Shown: positions 41,630-53,700 of the stretch, in pieces
How positions within the stretch are numbered: the stretch's first letter is position 1
Layout of the letters: each line of letters opens with the position of its first letter
Assembly (NCBI RefSeq): GCF_001540865.1
Contig: NC_033621.1
Span: forward strand, 17,072,573 to 17,136,572
Direction of reading: 5' to 3'
Source of the DNA: Ananas comosus
Lineage: Eukaryota > Streptophyta > Magnoliopsida > Poales > Bromeliaceae
DNA length: 64,000 bases
The notes under the pieces: model-generated
The model's database searches: none
The model's input: the letters and a program-made list of their open reading frames with translations, nothing else
Told to the model about the DNA's origin: nothing
Made by a program: the position numbers and the translations under genes

Positions 41630-44600
41630 TCGGAGGATCCTTAAGCTACCTCGGAGAAGGACCAAGGCAGTACCTCGCCAGCCCATCATTGTCTTGAGGA
41701 AAGCGGCGGAAAGTGGTTGGTGGAAGCGAGCTAAGCGCGGGATCGTCCTAGCGATCTTCCGCTTATGCTCTTGGGAGGAAGTTACGCTTTTCAAGATAGC
41801 GGTCATTCGCGACTACTTCCCCGACACGGGGTGAACGGGAGCTACAAGAAACAGTTCCGCAAGTTGAGACAGGGCGATCGATCGGTGGCGAGAGTATGAG
41901 CAAGAATTCTCGCTCACATTATTGACTGCGTTTCCCGATGGTTGTTCGTTGCGATGGATCGGGACGGGCCGGATTGGTCTCTTCGAGGGACTCCAACCCC
42001 CCGGATTATTTAGAAAGGTTGCACTATTCTGAAGTTGTCGACCTTTTCGGAGCGTCCTTCGATAGCAGCCTGTGGGCGGAGCACGGTCTGTAGCGCCACG
42101 ATGTACGTAAAAGAAAGGGAGGCGATATGCCCGGTCGAAGGACAAGGGCAAGAAGAAGAACGGGCGGGCGTCCGGGCCGCCAAATGTAAGAAACCCCCTC
42201 GCGTATATCTCGAGCAACAGTCGAGGAAACGTTGGATGACCACTCGATGTTGTTATATGTGGCCGGGGGAGAGCACAAGGCGTGTCGACTGCCCGCAGCG
42301 AGACGGGCAAAATGTTTCAATGGTGGGCCAAACCGTGGACATGTTATCCTTGGCAGTGCCCGTTCGCGTGGACTGTCTGCGCCGACGGGCGGCATAGCAC
42401 CGTTCTACCTCGAGACAGCTTTGCGGGTTACCACCGGCATGTCGGCTGAGCGGCGCCGCGTTCGAGCACGGCTCAAGCCAGAGGGATCGGAGGCGCCTAG
42501 TGGCCAGTACTTTCGCGCTCAGCGTGGGGAGGAGCAACAACCCTGCAGACCACGACGTCGCTGGCCAGCTATAATTGTGATTAAAGGGCACCTAGAGGCT
42601 TAGAGCGAGTGGTTTGAAACAGGGCGCGATGCTCATTCATTCATGTAGCACTTCATTATGCTAGACTCATGGCGCGAGTAGAGATGGTGTACAAGGAGGA
42701 AATTACTGGTGCGGTGAACGCGCCCAGAACATATGATGTTCAGTGTCATAGATTGAGTGTTGGTCGTGATCAGCTGCAAATTTAGGCTGATTGGATTATG
42801 CCGATTGATGCTGCTAGTGCTCAGATCAGATGTGGATTTGATGTTATCTTGCGGGACCAACTGGCTCTCAAGGGATTACGTATGCACAGTGATAGATTGT
42901 TGAAAGTAAGGTGCATCACTTTCGTGAGCGCCAATCAAGTAAGAGTTAGTCTACCAAGCGTGCCAAAGTAGCGCGCTCGCGGCCGACTATATCGGTCTGT
43001 CAGGGGCGGAAGGAAAATGATCAAGGAGGTGTGTAAGGACTATTAGCAATCCATGGTGATGCCTCGAAAGAGCTACCAGAGTTGGGAGATATCTTCGAGT
43101 TATGTGTGCGAGTTCCGATTGTATTCCGGCGATGAGTTACCGGGACTGCCCACGGACGCGGAAAGTGAGTTTTTGTCAGTTGACGTGATTCCCGGGCAGC
43201 AACCCAGTTTGAAGAGCTCCGTATTAGAATGGCACGGTGAGGTTAAGGAGCTAAAAGGTCAACTACAAGACTTGCTCGCATAAGGGGCTTCGTGAGCGCG
43301 AGTGTGTCACCCTGGGGAGCTCACGCGTGCTATTGTGAAGAAAAAGGATGGGCACACTTCGACTCGCGTAGATTTATCGCGGAGTTGCAACAAACGGAGT
43401 GACGATAAAGAACAAGTACCCGTTGCCAAGGATTTGACGATCTGATTCGATCAGTTGCAAAGCGTCCAAGGTGTATTCGAAGGTTGATTTCCAATCGGGC
43501 TATCATCAATTAAAGATCAGGACCGAAGGTAGTGCACAAGACGGCGTACGTACGCGGTAATGGCCTTATGAGTCACGGTAATGCCGTTTGGGACTCGGAC
43601 TAATGTCCGGCAGCATTTTTGATTGATGAATGCGAGTCTTTAGGCATTGTTGCGATCGATGCGTCGTGGTGTTTATGACGACGTAGTTGGTCTTTCGAAA
43701 GCGAAGAGGATCCATGAAGAGCAGCTGAGAGCTGGTAATTGCAAATACTCAAACAAGAGAAGCTCTGATCCAAAGTTTAAGAGAAATGTGACTTTCGGCT
43801 AAAGGAGCTCACCTTCTTGGATCATTGTGTATCGGCGACGGAGTTTCGTGGTAACCCGAAGACAAGTGGGAGCGATCAAGATTGGCTCGCCCAACGAATG
43901 TAGCGGAGATCCCAGTTTTCATTGGGACTGGCGGGTACTACGACGCGTTCGTGGAGGGTTCGCCAAAATAACCACTCCACTAACGCGCCTCACGCATAAA
44001 GGGAGTAAAGATGTATTGTTTTGGGAGCGACCGATGCCGGATCGCGAAGCTTCGAAGGAGTAAGAACAGATATTGACTCGACCCCGGGTGCTATGCCTTG
44101 CCAACTCCCGAGGAGGACCTTGTAGTATACAGTGACTTTGCCGGTATTGGTTTCGGGGGGGTGTATTAATGCACAAATGGGCCGAGTCATTGCTATGCAT
44201 CGCGCCAGTTAAAGCAGATTTATGGGTAAGAACTACCGATCACGACCTCGAGTTGCGCGAGTGATCTTCGCGCTAAAAGCTTTACGGACATTACTTGTAT
44301 GGTTGAACATGTGGGTATACACCGGATCACAAGAGTCTAAATTACTTGTTCACCCAGAAAGGAGTTGAACATGCGGCAGCGGCGCGTGGTTAGAGCTTGC
44401 TAAAGCGGACTATGATGTCACCATATTATACCACCCCGGAATAAGCCAATTGTTGTGGCCGATGCCTTGCAGTAGAAAAAAATAGGCGAGAGAGACTTAG
44501 CGACGGCAATACGGCCTCAGACCCGCCTATTGCAAAAGGAGATGCAAACGATTTGGGTTGAAGTGGTAGCGCCGGAGGCCGGCTACACTTGCGGCATATT

Positions 44601-46125
44601 GTGCAAACCGGACCCTATTGGAAAGCATATCAAGGATCTCAAGCTTCGGACCTTATTTCAAAAGGTGCGGAGTGAAGTTAGAACGCAATGGCCGCACTGC
44701 CGTTTCGAAATCGATGGGTGGTGTGCCTAAAAATGACGAGTTGCGAAGGCGCGATCAGCAGGAAGCCGCAATTCAACTCTCCCTATTAGTATACACCGGC
44801 GGCCACTAAAAATGTTATAAAGATTTGAAGCGAGATTATTGGTCGGGCCGGGTAATGAAATTGGAGAGATATTGGGAGTTCGTGGCGCAATGTTTAACGT
44901 GCCAACAAGTTTAAAGGCAGTGAGCGTCGATTTTCCGGCGGCGAAAGCTACAAAGTCTACAATACCCGGTTATGGAAAATGGGAAAATATGACGGATGAC
45001 TTTAGTTACCGGTTTGCTTGATCACAAGGCGGGACACGATCAATATGGTGTGATAGTGGATCGACTGCACAAAGTCCGGCACACTTCTTGCGATACATAC
45101 TACAGTGGTCGGAGACAAGTTAGCTTCAAGTCTACCTTGACGGGAGGGTGTTGAGACTTTCATGGCGGTTCCAGTGTCGATCGTGTCGCGATCGCACCCC
45201 AGGTTCACATCCCAACTTTTGGGCAAGAGGCTTGCAAGACGCGCTAGGGCACACGGCCTCGACTTCAGTACAGCTTATCATCCTCAAAGTGGAATGCGGC
45301 AATCGGAGCGAACAATACAAATCCTGAGGATTTACTTCGAGGGTCGTGCGGTAGATTTAAGGAGGATGGCATGATTTTCTTGCCTATGCGCGGAGGTTCG
45401 CACTACGAATTAATAGCTACCAAGAAGCATAGCGAATGGCGCTTTTTGAGGCACTATATGGACGTATAAGTGGTCGTTCTTCCGTATCCATTGGGAGCGA
45501 CGTGGCGCGGGAGACGGCTCTTGGCCCAATGTGTCGTGGCGGAGGCGCGAAGAAATTCGCCTTGCCCGTCAACGGTTGGCGATGGCGCAATCTCGGCAAA
45601 GAGTTATGCCGACAAGCGAAGAAAGGATTTAGAGTTTGCGGTTTGGAGACCGTGTATTTTTAAGAAGTATCGGCCGATTGCGAGGAGTCAAACGATTCGG
45701 GGTCCGGGGGAAGCTAAGTCCCCCGTTATTGTCGGACCGTTTGAGACATTAGAGGTGTGGGGTGCTGTGGCGTATAGCTCGCACTACCACCGGAACTCGC
45801 GGGAGTTCACAATGTTTTCCAGCGTGTCAATCTTCTGAAATATTATTTCGCAACTCGACTCATGTATTAGAGTTACGAGCCGTGGAGCTACGTGAAGACA
45901 TGTCCTATGAGAGTAACTCGTGTGCATCCTCGATAAAGAAGTGAGGAAGTTGCGAAGTCGCAAGATGTCCGTATGTAAAAGTCCAGTGGAGCAAACCACG
46001 CGGCGCGAAGAGCCACTTGGGGGAGCTCGAGGAAACCATGCAGAGAGAGTATTCGCACTTATTTGAGTCGACGAGGTTAAGGTAGCGTAATTTCGGGACG
46101 GCAAATGTATTTTAAGGGGTGAGAA
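41630..46125 (+). pseudogene. Second gypsy element: gag-pol with very many indels
   Basis: The order gag, zinc knuckle, protease, RT, RNase H, integrase and chromodomain-like end can be followed only by hopping frames. Gag: YFPDTG near 41813, YEQEFS near 41897. CCHC-like knuckles near 42253-42345. RT: GQLQDL near 43256, KKKDG near 43340, MPFG near 43580. RNase H: LTHKGSKDVLFWE near 43970. Integrase: STAYHPQSGMRQSE near 45263, ALYGR near 45445. C-terminus: VQWSKPRG near 45980. Ty3-gypsy pol is otherwise like that of the 24249 element. A polypurine-like TTAAGGGGTGAGAA precedes the LTR at 46126. Frame breaks occur every few dozen bases. Confidence 0.8.
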
Positions 46126-48774
46126 TGTAATATACCGAAAATTCAGATAATAAATATCGAACTTTAGTCAAATTGACAAAGTGCGAGGGATGGTACACTT
46201 GGAAAGTTCGAAGGTGTTAAAATGATTAAAAGCGAGTTGCGGGAGTTTTCCGAGAGCTATAGAATCAAAATCTGCATTCTGCATTTTGAGCTCTCCGGGG
46301 AGCCGGTCCCTGGTGGGAGAGACCGGTCCCCATAACGCTATGAAATGAGACAGCCGAAAAATCGGCAAAGTCCTGAGGAATTAGCTCTCGGGAACCGGTC
46401 CCCTGCCCTGAGAGACCGTCGCCGAGAGACGCGTCCCCTCAAAGAGAGACCGGTCGCATTGCGCGCCCCAGCAGCTTCGGCTGCGCTGGAGAGCTCTTCG
46501 GAGACCGGTCCCTAGTCGCGGAGACCGGTCCCCAGCCGAAAATTTGCCCAGTCCAGGCAGTTAATAAGGTGAAAGTTGAGGGTTTATTTGCATTTTGGCA
46601 ACCCAATAGCTATGTTATGGGCCTAATGAGACTTTCTCTCATTTTTCCCCTTCATCCCCCTCTCATCCCTCTTTCTCTCTCTAGAAGACAAAGAAGGAGA
46701 AGAAAGAGACAAGGAAAGGAAGGAAAGGAAGGAGAAGAAAAAGGAGAGAAGAAGAGGAAGTGGAGAAACGTCTCCTCTCCCTCATCTCTAGCTTGGAAAA
46801 GGAGGGCTTACAAGGTAAGCTTTGAACCCTAATCATGGTAGAACCAATATTAGTGTTTGGATTAAGTTAAAATGGGTTTTATGGAACTATTTGAGATTTG
46901 AAACTTTCTTTACTTCTTTTTGAGATCAAGACCATAGGAAATGGTGAAGCTTGAGGATGAGCTTCACACCTCTCATGGTGAAACCTAAGTAGGGTTTTGC
47001 TTTGTTAAAGATGATGTCTCTAATGGACCTTTTAGGAGATAATGAAGCTATTTTTGCTTCTCTTTGAGATAAACCCTAGTTTGACATTTGTATTGGAGCT
47101 AGGGCACCAAATTGGGGCTTTTGCTCAAGGGAGATTTCTAAGTGCAATTGACCCTCTAAAAACCTAATTGGGGGTATTTCGACGCGCGTTTGGTGGCGCT
47201 CGGATTAACGTTACGAAAAGCCGATGAGAAGATTATGAGCCAAAATGACCTATTAGGGTTTCGTTTGAACGAAGGTCTAAAAATCCCAAGAAAATCATCG
47301 AGCACCTTTGAAAGCCTACGAGGTGGGTGGTTGCTTCTCAAACTCGTTGAACTTCCCTCTATGCCTAATGTGTTCATTCAATTGAGCATATGTTACATAT
47401 TTGTGCATGCATTTTAGGGTAAGTGATGATGAAATATGTGTTTGCATGATTGGTGAGTACAAACTTGTCAAATTGTGGATGGTTGAGAACCTTATGAATG
47501 TTAGAACCCTATATGTATGCATGGAGAGAAATGTGAGTGCTAAAGTGAGCCAAAAGAACCGAGTGGCACAATGACATAGATGAGTGGCATTTGATAAAGT
47601 TAAAAGTGAAAGGACACTAGATAGTGTGATGTAAAGAACCAATGTATTGTAAAGAATGATGAAAATGATAATCTTTAAAGTTAAAGTAAGTTGGGGAGTA
47701 AAGAACATGAAATGCTAGAGGTAGCCAAGAGTAAAGAATGTAAAGAAATAATTGCTAGAGTTAGCAACACAAGAGCGATGTAAAGAACACTAGAGTAGTG
47801 TAAAGTCAAGATTGAATTTGTAAATCCTTTGAGTTAAGGATAATGATCATACTTGCTATGAGTTCCGTGCTCGCGAGGCGGTCGCCCCCTCGGGCGATGC
47901 GCTCCCGGAGTTTATGCATCACGGGTTGGAGTAGACCCGAAGGACGGTCCTAGCGGGTGAGTTCCTGCGATGAGTGGACTTAATGTGAAGCAAGTTAAAT
48001 GTGGCGATACCCCCAGGTTAGCCTGAGATTAAAGAACAAGGCAAAGAACAAAGTGCACAAGAACAAAGAACAAAGAGTAAATGAAAAGAATAAAGAATTT
48101 GCATAATCTGCTATCTATTTAATGTTGAGCATACTCCTTTGTTTATTGTTCAGGATATTAGCATTATGTATAGATGCTTACTATATGCAGCTTATTCTTT
48201 CTATTATGCCTGAGTTAGTCCTAGTGGAAAAGTCGGTGATGTTGAGGCCGAACCCACTTGGGAACTTTGTTGTTAGTTTCTCACCCGCACTATTTCCACA
48301 GAGCCGGGACTGAGCGAGCCGGCGAGCGACCGCTGAAAAGTATCGCCCTTAGTCAGGGGGGCCACCAAAGTTTGGTTTCATTTTGTAGTAAAGTACCCTA
48401 TGATCATCTTTTGTACATGATGGTAAATGATGTAAGAAAAGAATGTAAAGCTTATTTTGAGGTCAATGTGATATAAGAAAGAAATGATGAAATTATGTAA
48501 TGAAATGCAAAGAATCCTAAATGTAAGAGATGGATGCAATGTATATGATCTAAAATGAATCATATTACTTGTGAATGTTTAGTTTCCTCTTTCTTTCACT
48601 AATGGCTATTACTTACCCTCGCGTAAGCCGTTTGTGTATGTTTCCGCTAGTGCATTTCTTGTTTGAATTTGTACACGTGATGAGCTTTGTGCGGATAGGG
48701 GAAACTCTGTCTGTTCGGCGTCTGTTTGATGTGCTCGGGTCGGGCCAAATTGGTGTCGGTCCCGGGGCGTGACA
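46126..48774 (+). repeat. 3' LTR of the second gypsy element
   Basis: It runs from TGTAATATACCG to CGGGGCGTGACA, 2,649 bp. It has an ACCGGT array (46302-46530), a donor-like CAAGGTAAG (46812), the GGTCGCCCCC..CCGGAGTT block (47879-47915), a hairpin with one bulge (48260-48283), acceptor CCACAG ending 48301 and the CTTAC-CCTCGC-GTAAG hairpin (48612-48627). Confidence 0.82.
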
Positions 48775-49638
48775 CTAACTGTTGACGGTAATATTATTAA
48801 AAGAAGAAAATACAAGGACTGATCAAAATATTTCTATCAGTGAATTATGATCGGTGTCTGGATGAAAATTTTATCTAAAAAATACTGCCTTAAAAACAAT
48901 CTTTCTAGAAACATGTAGATTTAAATAGTTGAATCTACTTTGCAGTTTTGTGACTTGTGAATAGTTATCAATGAAATATATCAATTAACAAGTTCATGAA
49001 AAGTTCACAGGATTACTCATCAACTATAGTATCCATTTTCTTTAGTACTTGTCATATGCGACAGAAGTTTAGAACATGTTTGGCATTTCCAAAATCTAAT
49101 CCATTGAAGTGGCAATGTCTAGCCGGATAATGAACTTGAGCAACACCTGATGTCATTAGTTAGCAAATGATTCAGCTTCTCCAAACATTTGTTTTTTTTT
49201 TTCACTTTATCACACCAGCAATTTCCACCCCTTACTTTGAACATGCCAAACATGTTGTTGTTTTAAGCTGATTGTGAAACCCTGCTGTGCCGAATCTGCA
49301 TAAGTAAACTCTATCTATGAAATGACTTAATTTTCTTAACCTGCAAAATAAGGGTTACTTAATCCTTCTACTAACATGTTATATATATGTCTTTTGCTAC
49401 ATATATATTTCTCAAAAATACTATGAACTTCACAACGATTCTTAGACAATTATTATGACGCCACACAGTATTGTAAGATTGTAAACCATTCTTTGCCAGT
49501 TGACATAATGATTTAGGGCAATATAAACTTCAAAATCATTCATAGATGAAACTTAACAATAACAAAATCTATGAAATCAGAGCATCCGATTATTAATCCT
49601 CATAAATAGATAAGAAATATTAGAGAACGGATCGGAAC
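48775..49638. other. AT-rich sequence next to the PBRP exon
   Basis: If the exon at 49639 belongs to a gene, this is its intron. No further PBRP exon was found. A short inverted repeat (AACATGTTTGGCAT near 49074, ATGCCAAACATGTT near 49242) marks a possible small MITE. Confidence 0.4.
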
Positions 49639-50070
49639 CTGCAGAGTCCTCGGTTCCTGCGCCTCCAGGATCGCCTGCACGAGCGCGGCGGTAGCGAGGG
49701 CCTCGACACTGCGATTCCTCAGGCAAATGGCGGAGGAGCAGTCCCTGAAGAGCTCAAAGGCGTGATCCGCGATGTCGTGATCGAGCCCTAGAATGGAGGC
49801 GACGTCGATGATTTGCAGGTAGGCTTGGAGGTTGTCGACGGAGACGAGCGACCCCGAGGGATCGGCGCCGCCACCGCCTCCTCCTCCTCCTCCTCCTCTT
49901 CCGCCGCCGCGCCGCCGAGGAGAGCGCACTCGAGCTTGGCAAGGTGGCCGGAGAAGGAGAGGGCGGAGCGGGCGAAGACGGGGGCGGGCTCGAGGATCCA
50001 GTTGGAGAAGGCGGTGACGAAGCCGGTGGGGAGGAAGGGGTCGTCGTCGTCGTCGTCGCCGCCGCCGTGG
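49639..50070 (-). pseudogene. PBRP: Plant-specific TFIIB-related protein (PBRP) exon, frameshifted
   Basis: On the - strand one frame reads DPFLPTGFVTAFSNWILEPA, then SALSFSGHLAKLE. After a Glu/Gly repeat (GAG)n the other frame continues SLVSVDNLQAYLQIIDVASI, DHAFELFRDC and SVEALATAALVQAILEAQEP, ending RTLQ before a GT donor at 49637-49638. This matches the linker and first cyclin fold of PBRP, a TFIIB/BRF-related general transcription factor of plants. A one-base change in the (GAG)n tract breaks the frame. The usual N-terminal zinc ribbon and a start codon in frame are not seen. Later exons were not found in the window. It may be a captured gene fragment or the 5' end of a broken gene. Confidence 0.75.
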
Positions 50071-50239
50071 TGGCCATGGTCGTCGTGGGTTTGAGGAGGA
50101 GGAAGGGGTGAGGGAGAGAAGTGGTTGAGGGGGTGAGGGAGAGGAGAGGGTGAGGGAGAGAAGTGGTCGACACAAAGGAGGGGTGCTGGGGAGTGGGGAG
50201 TGGGATCGGGTTGGGTTTCGGTGAAGGTTAGGGTTAGGA

Positions 50240-50403
50240 TTTTATTAGGGCCCAAGTAAATTTATTTAATATATAAATATTAATCGGTAAAAATATATAG
50301 TTTAAAACAATCGCCGCTAAAGCATAATTAGATATCAATCAATAGCGGTCATTTCATAATCGCCGTTACTAAATTGCCGCTAAAAGGTAATTTTGTTGTA
50401 GTG
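50240..50403 (-). mobile_element. CACTA (En/Spm) transposon terminus
   Basis: Read on the - strand from 50403 it begins CACTACAACAAAATTACC and is followed by repeated subterminal words (TAGCGGCAATT, ACGGCGATTA, AGCGGCGATT). This is the layout of CACTA ends. The opposite terminus was not found in 48775-49640. Confidence 0.65.
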
Positions 50404-50747
50404 TTGATGTCCTCACCGGGGAGCTAGCTCCCTTACAAAAGGACGTCTTTCTTGCTAGAAGATGGAAGAGAAAAGAGAAGAGAGATAACAGCTAGGGTTT
50501 TCTAAAAACTCACACATGTTATATATAGGAATATAATCCTATTCCTAATAATATAATGACAATTAAGGATAAGTATAAATCTAGATTAAATTTATCCTTT
50601 CCTTAATTGGTTAGATCGATCAAATCCTAATTTGATTCGATCTTTAATTTTATACTAATTTGATCTTATCAAATTAATAATGCAATATTTGCACATAAGT
50701 CCTCTTATAATTTACTAACTATTAGTAAGTCCTCTCTTGTAACATTT
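50404..50747 (-). mobile_element. Fragment of the Copia LTR
   Basis: Nearly identical to 61441-61782, inside the Copia LTR at 61175-62946, in the same orientation. It is probably what remains of the 3' LTR of the Copia element at 56576-62946. Confidence 0.8.
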
Positions 50748-53700
50748 TGTCACGCCCCGCGGCCACCCGCCTATTTGGCCGGGTCGCGGCGCCGCCGACA
50801 GACCGCCGAACGGACAGGGTTTTCCCTGTATTGCGGACAGAGTCTCCCCTGTACGTTCAAGGCATAGCAATCAATACAAGTACAATGAGTTCCAACCAGG
50901 AACAGTATTCAAGCAAGATTGCAGAAGAAAGATATCAGCGACATAACATATCCTATGTTATTACAAGCATTCACATTAGATTCATTTTACATCACAATTA
51001 CATAATACATTCTTTTTAGCTTCCAAATACAATCTAGCTTTAACAATATTATTACAACTTGATCCTTTTCATTTTCTTGCATCCCTAAGTAGGGCCGACT
51101 CAGGGTACCGCTATCTCTGGTCTCGGTGGTAGGGCGCTAACTATGAAACTACGCCCTCGCCTCGCGTTGCCGCGCCGCTCACGTACGAACCTGTAACACC
51201 CCAAAACCACGTGGGGTGAGAACCAACTCCATGGTTCCCAGTGGGTACGGCCACCCCATAGGAAAAAGATACGGAGACCAATATGTCCAAGGGAGGCCAA
51301 CTGCAAGTAGTTCAATAAAACAGAATAGATATATAATCTTTTATATGCAACTAATAAAACCATGCTTGTGAGCTCGTCACGCATGCAATTCAGACGTGGC
51401 AAAGGATGCCCATGCATATGCGAATCATGCAACTTAATACAAAGTAGAATAAATGATTTTACTTTGTATCATGCATACCAGTAGCTTTTTCATAATTTAT
51501 ACACTCTTATCACTTTGTACATTCATTGGTTATTTTGCTCCTAAGTTTTCCTCTACCCTAGCCAAGCTAACCACCCGACTCGGTCTCGAGTCAATCAAGC
51601 TGCGAATACCGCACCAAAACTAGGCTCGAGGTGGATGGACGTCTCACAATACACCTAGCCTAAATCCCTCTCAACTAGGATACCGAAACCCGTAAACACA
51701 TAATTGCTATACATTCATTTGGCTTTGACCAATCGTTACCGGTTAACCATGTTAACCCAATGGACTCACAACGCCAAAATCCCTAATAACGCGGGGACTG
51801 CAAACCTCCCTAGGGACCGTCTTTCTGGGGGACTTTACCGAGCCACGCGCACGAGTGTGGTGACCCAACTCGGAGCGCACCGGCCCGAGGGGGAGCTACT
51901 CCCTCAGCCAAACTTATCGTGGTGTCGATGCCAACCTCAAACCTTGAAGATACATAGCCACTACGTTCCACAATGCCAGACTAGCGTGACAGATGTAAAG
52001 AGGTATGTAAGGTTGCTACAGAGAAACCAGCGTGAATTAAAGGATGACATGGCACTTACCAATAATGTCAAGGCTTGGTCCCAATCACGCTGTCTAATGT
52101 CAATTTTGGTACCAATGCCAGCTGGCTTGATTCATGTAACATAACCACCAAGAAACCAGGTAATACCCAAATACTGTCGTTCAGGGACGCCGAGTTCGTC
52201 AAAACGAGAGGAACGCGGAAATCAGAATGAGTTAGAAGTGAACCCTATAGTGCATTGGAGCTCATAAAATGGAGCAAAAAGGGACCGGAGAAAATCGGAA
52301 ATTGGCCTAATCCCAGGTTTTTAGCTCTCGGGGGACCGTCCCTGAATGAGAGACCGGTCCCCGTAGCCGTACCTGCCAGGAAATCCTGAGGCACGTCCCT
52401 GGTGGGAACCGGTCCTGCGGGAGAACCGGTCCCTGACGGGCAGACCAGTCCCTCGCTGTGGACAGCAGAAAAACTCCAAAATTTGGCTAAGTCCTGGAAA
52501 AAACCCCCGTTCGGAGAAACCGGTCTGGTCGCGGAGACCGGTTCCCCGACAGGCTGAAAAATGCATGCTGGGCAGTTCAAAGAGAAATAAAGTGGAAGGG
52601 GGCTTAAGGTGGCAAGTTGGTTACACACACATGAGAGTGACGGGCACGACCCATTCTTTACCACAGCAAGGCTGAACATAGACTCGGGACACTGGGACGA
52701 CTACTCGTCGATCGTACGACAATTTCTCTCATTTCTCGTATCATAAGAATACCATGCTCATAGGACTTGAAAGAAAGAAGAAGAAAACAGAAGGAGGAAA
52801 GGAGGGATGTTGAGACTTCTGGAGAGATTCTAACGGGACGCATACTCCAACAAGGAGAATACTTGGTAGGAGCGTTGACTAGAGGATAGTTATTATGTGA
52901 AGTTTTTCTCATACGGTTTGGATTTTGAGTAATTAGAAGAAAATGGGAGACTTTGGTCTCACCTAAGGTTTATAAGATAAAGCTACTTATTTGAACCATA
53001 TGGATACACCCAATGAGAACCGGCATAGAGGAGCTCAAAGGTGCTATGATCGTATGGTGAAGATCTTGGAAGCTGATGTTTGGAGCGCTAGGAGTTGGAG
53101 TACAAAAAGGATAACTAGACCTTGTTTAAGGATGCATAACTTAGAATGGAATCATAATGCTATTTCATTTGCGATAGGAGTTAGGATCGATTTAATGGAA
53201 CACTAAAAATGGACAAGATAAAGGGCTTGATTTGGAGGTTTAATTGGCAGGACATAGGATAATTTTTCAAAGAGCGAGAAGAAATGTGAACCAGATAGGA
53301 AGAAAGCCCAATATGGAGATGACAACAAAAACACACTTGGACAACTTCGTTTAATATTTCGAAAAATGTTAGAGTATAGTTCATAGAGTAAACAAAAGAA
53401 AGAGACCTAAGATGCGAACTATTGATTAATAGGTGGCGCGGAATCGCTTTCGTATAGATGGCGGGGACCTTGAATGATTCTACAACACCGCACGCTCATA
53501 GAAGAGTGGGAGGAGGTCGCTAACGGCCGGAATCGTTGAGAGTTCCCCTCTATGTCTGTTCACTACACTATATTTAGAAGGATATAATAGCATGTATCTC
53601 ATGATCTGCATAAGTAGAGCGTAGCTACATTGAGAACTTAGAGTATTGACTATCAATGATTTTTATGCTGTCTAAAGCAGTAGTTTGATGAACCAGTAGA

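Noticed and set aside
49754..50173. Pro/Thr/Ser-rich open frame (start MSTTSLPHPLL) over the PBRP exon
   Set aside because: It is an alternative frame over the (GAG)n and GAC repeats. The PBRP motifs are in the other two frames.
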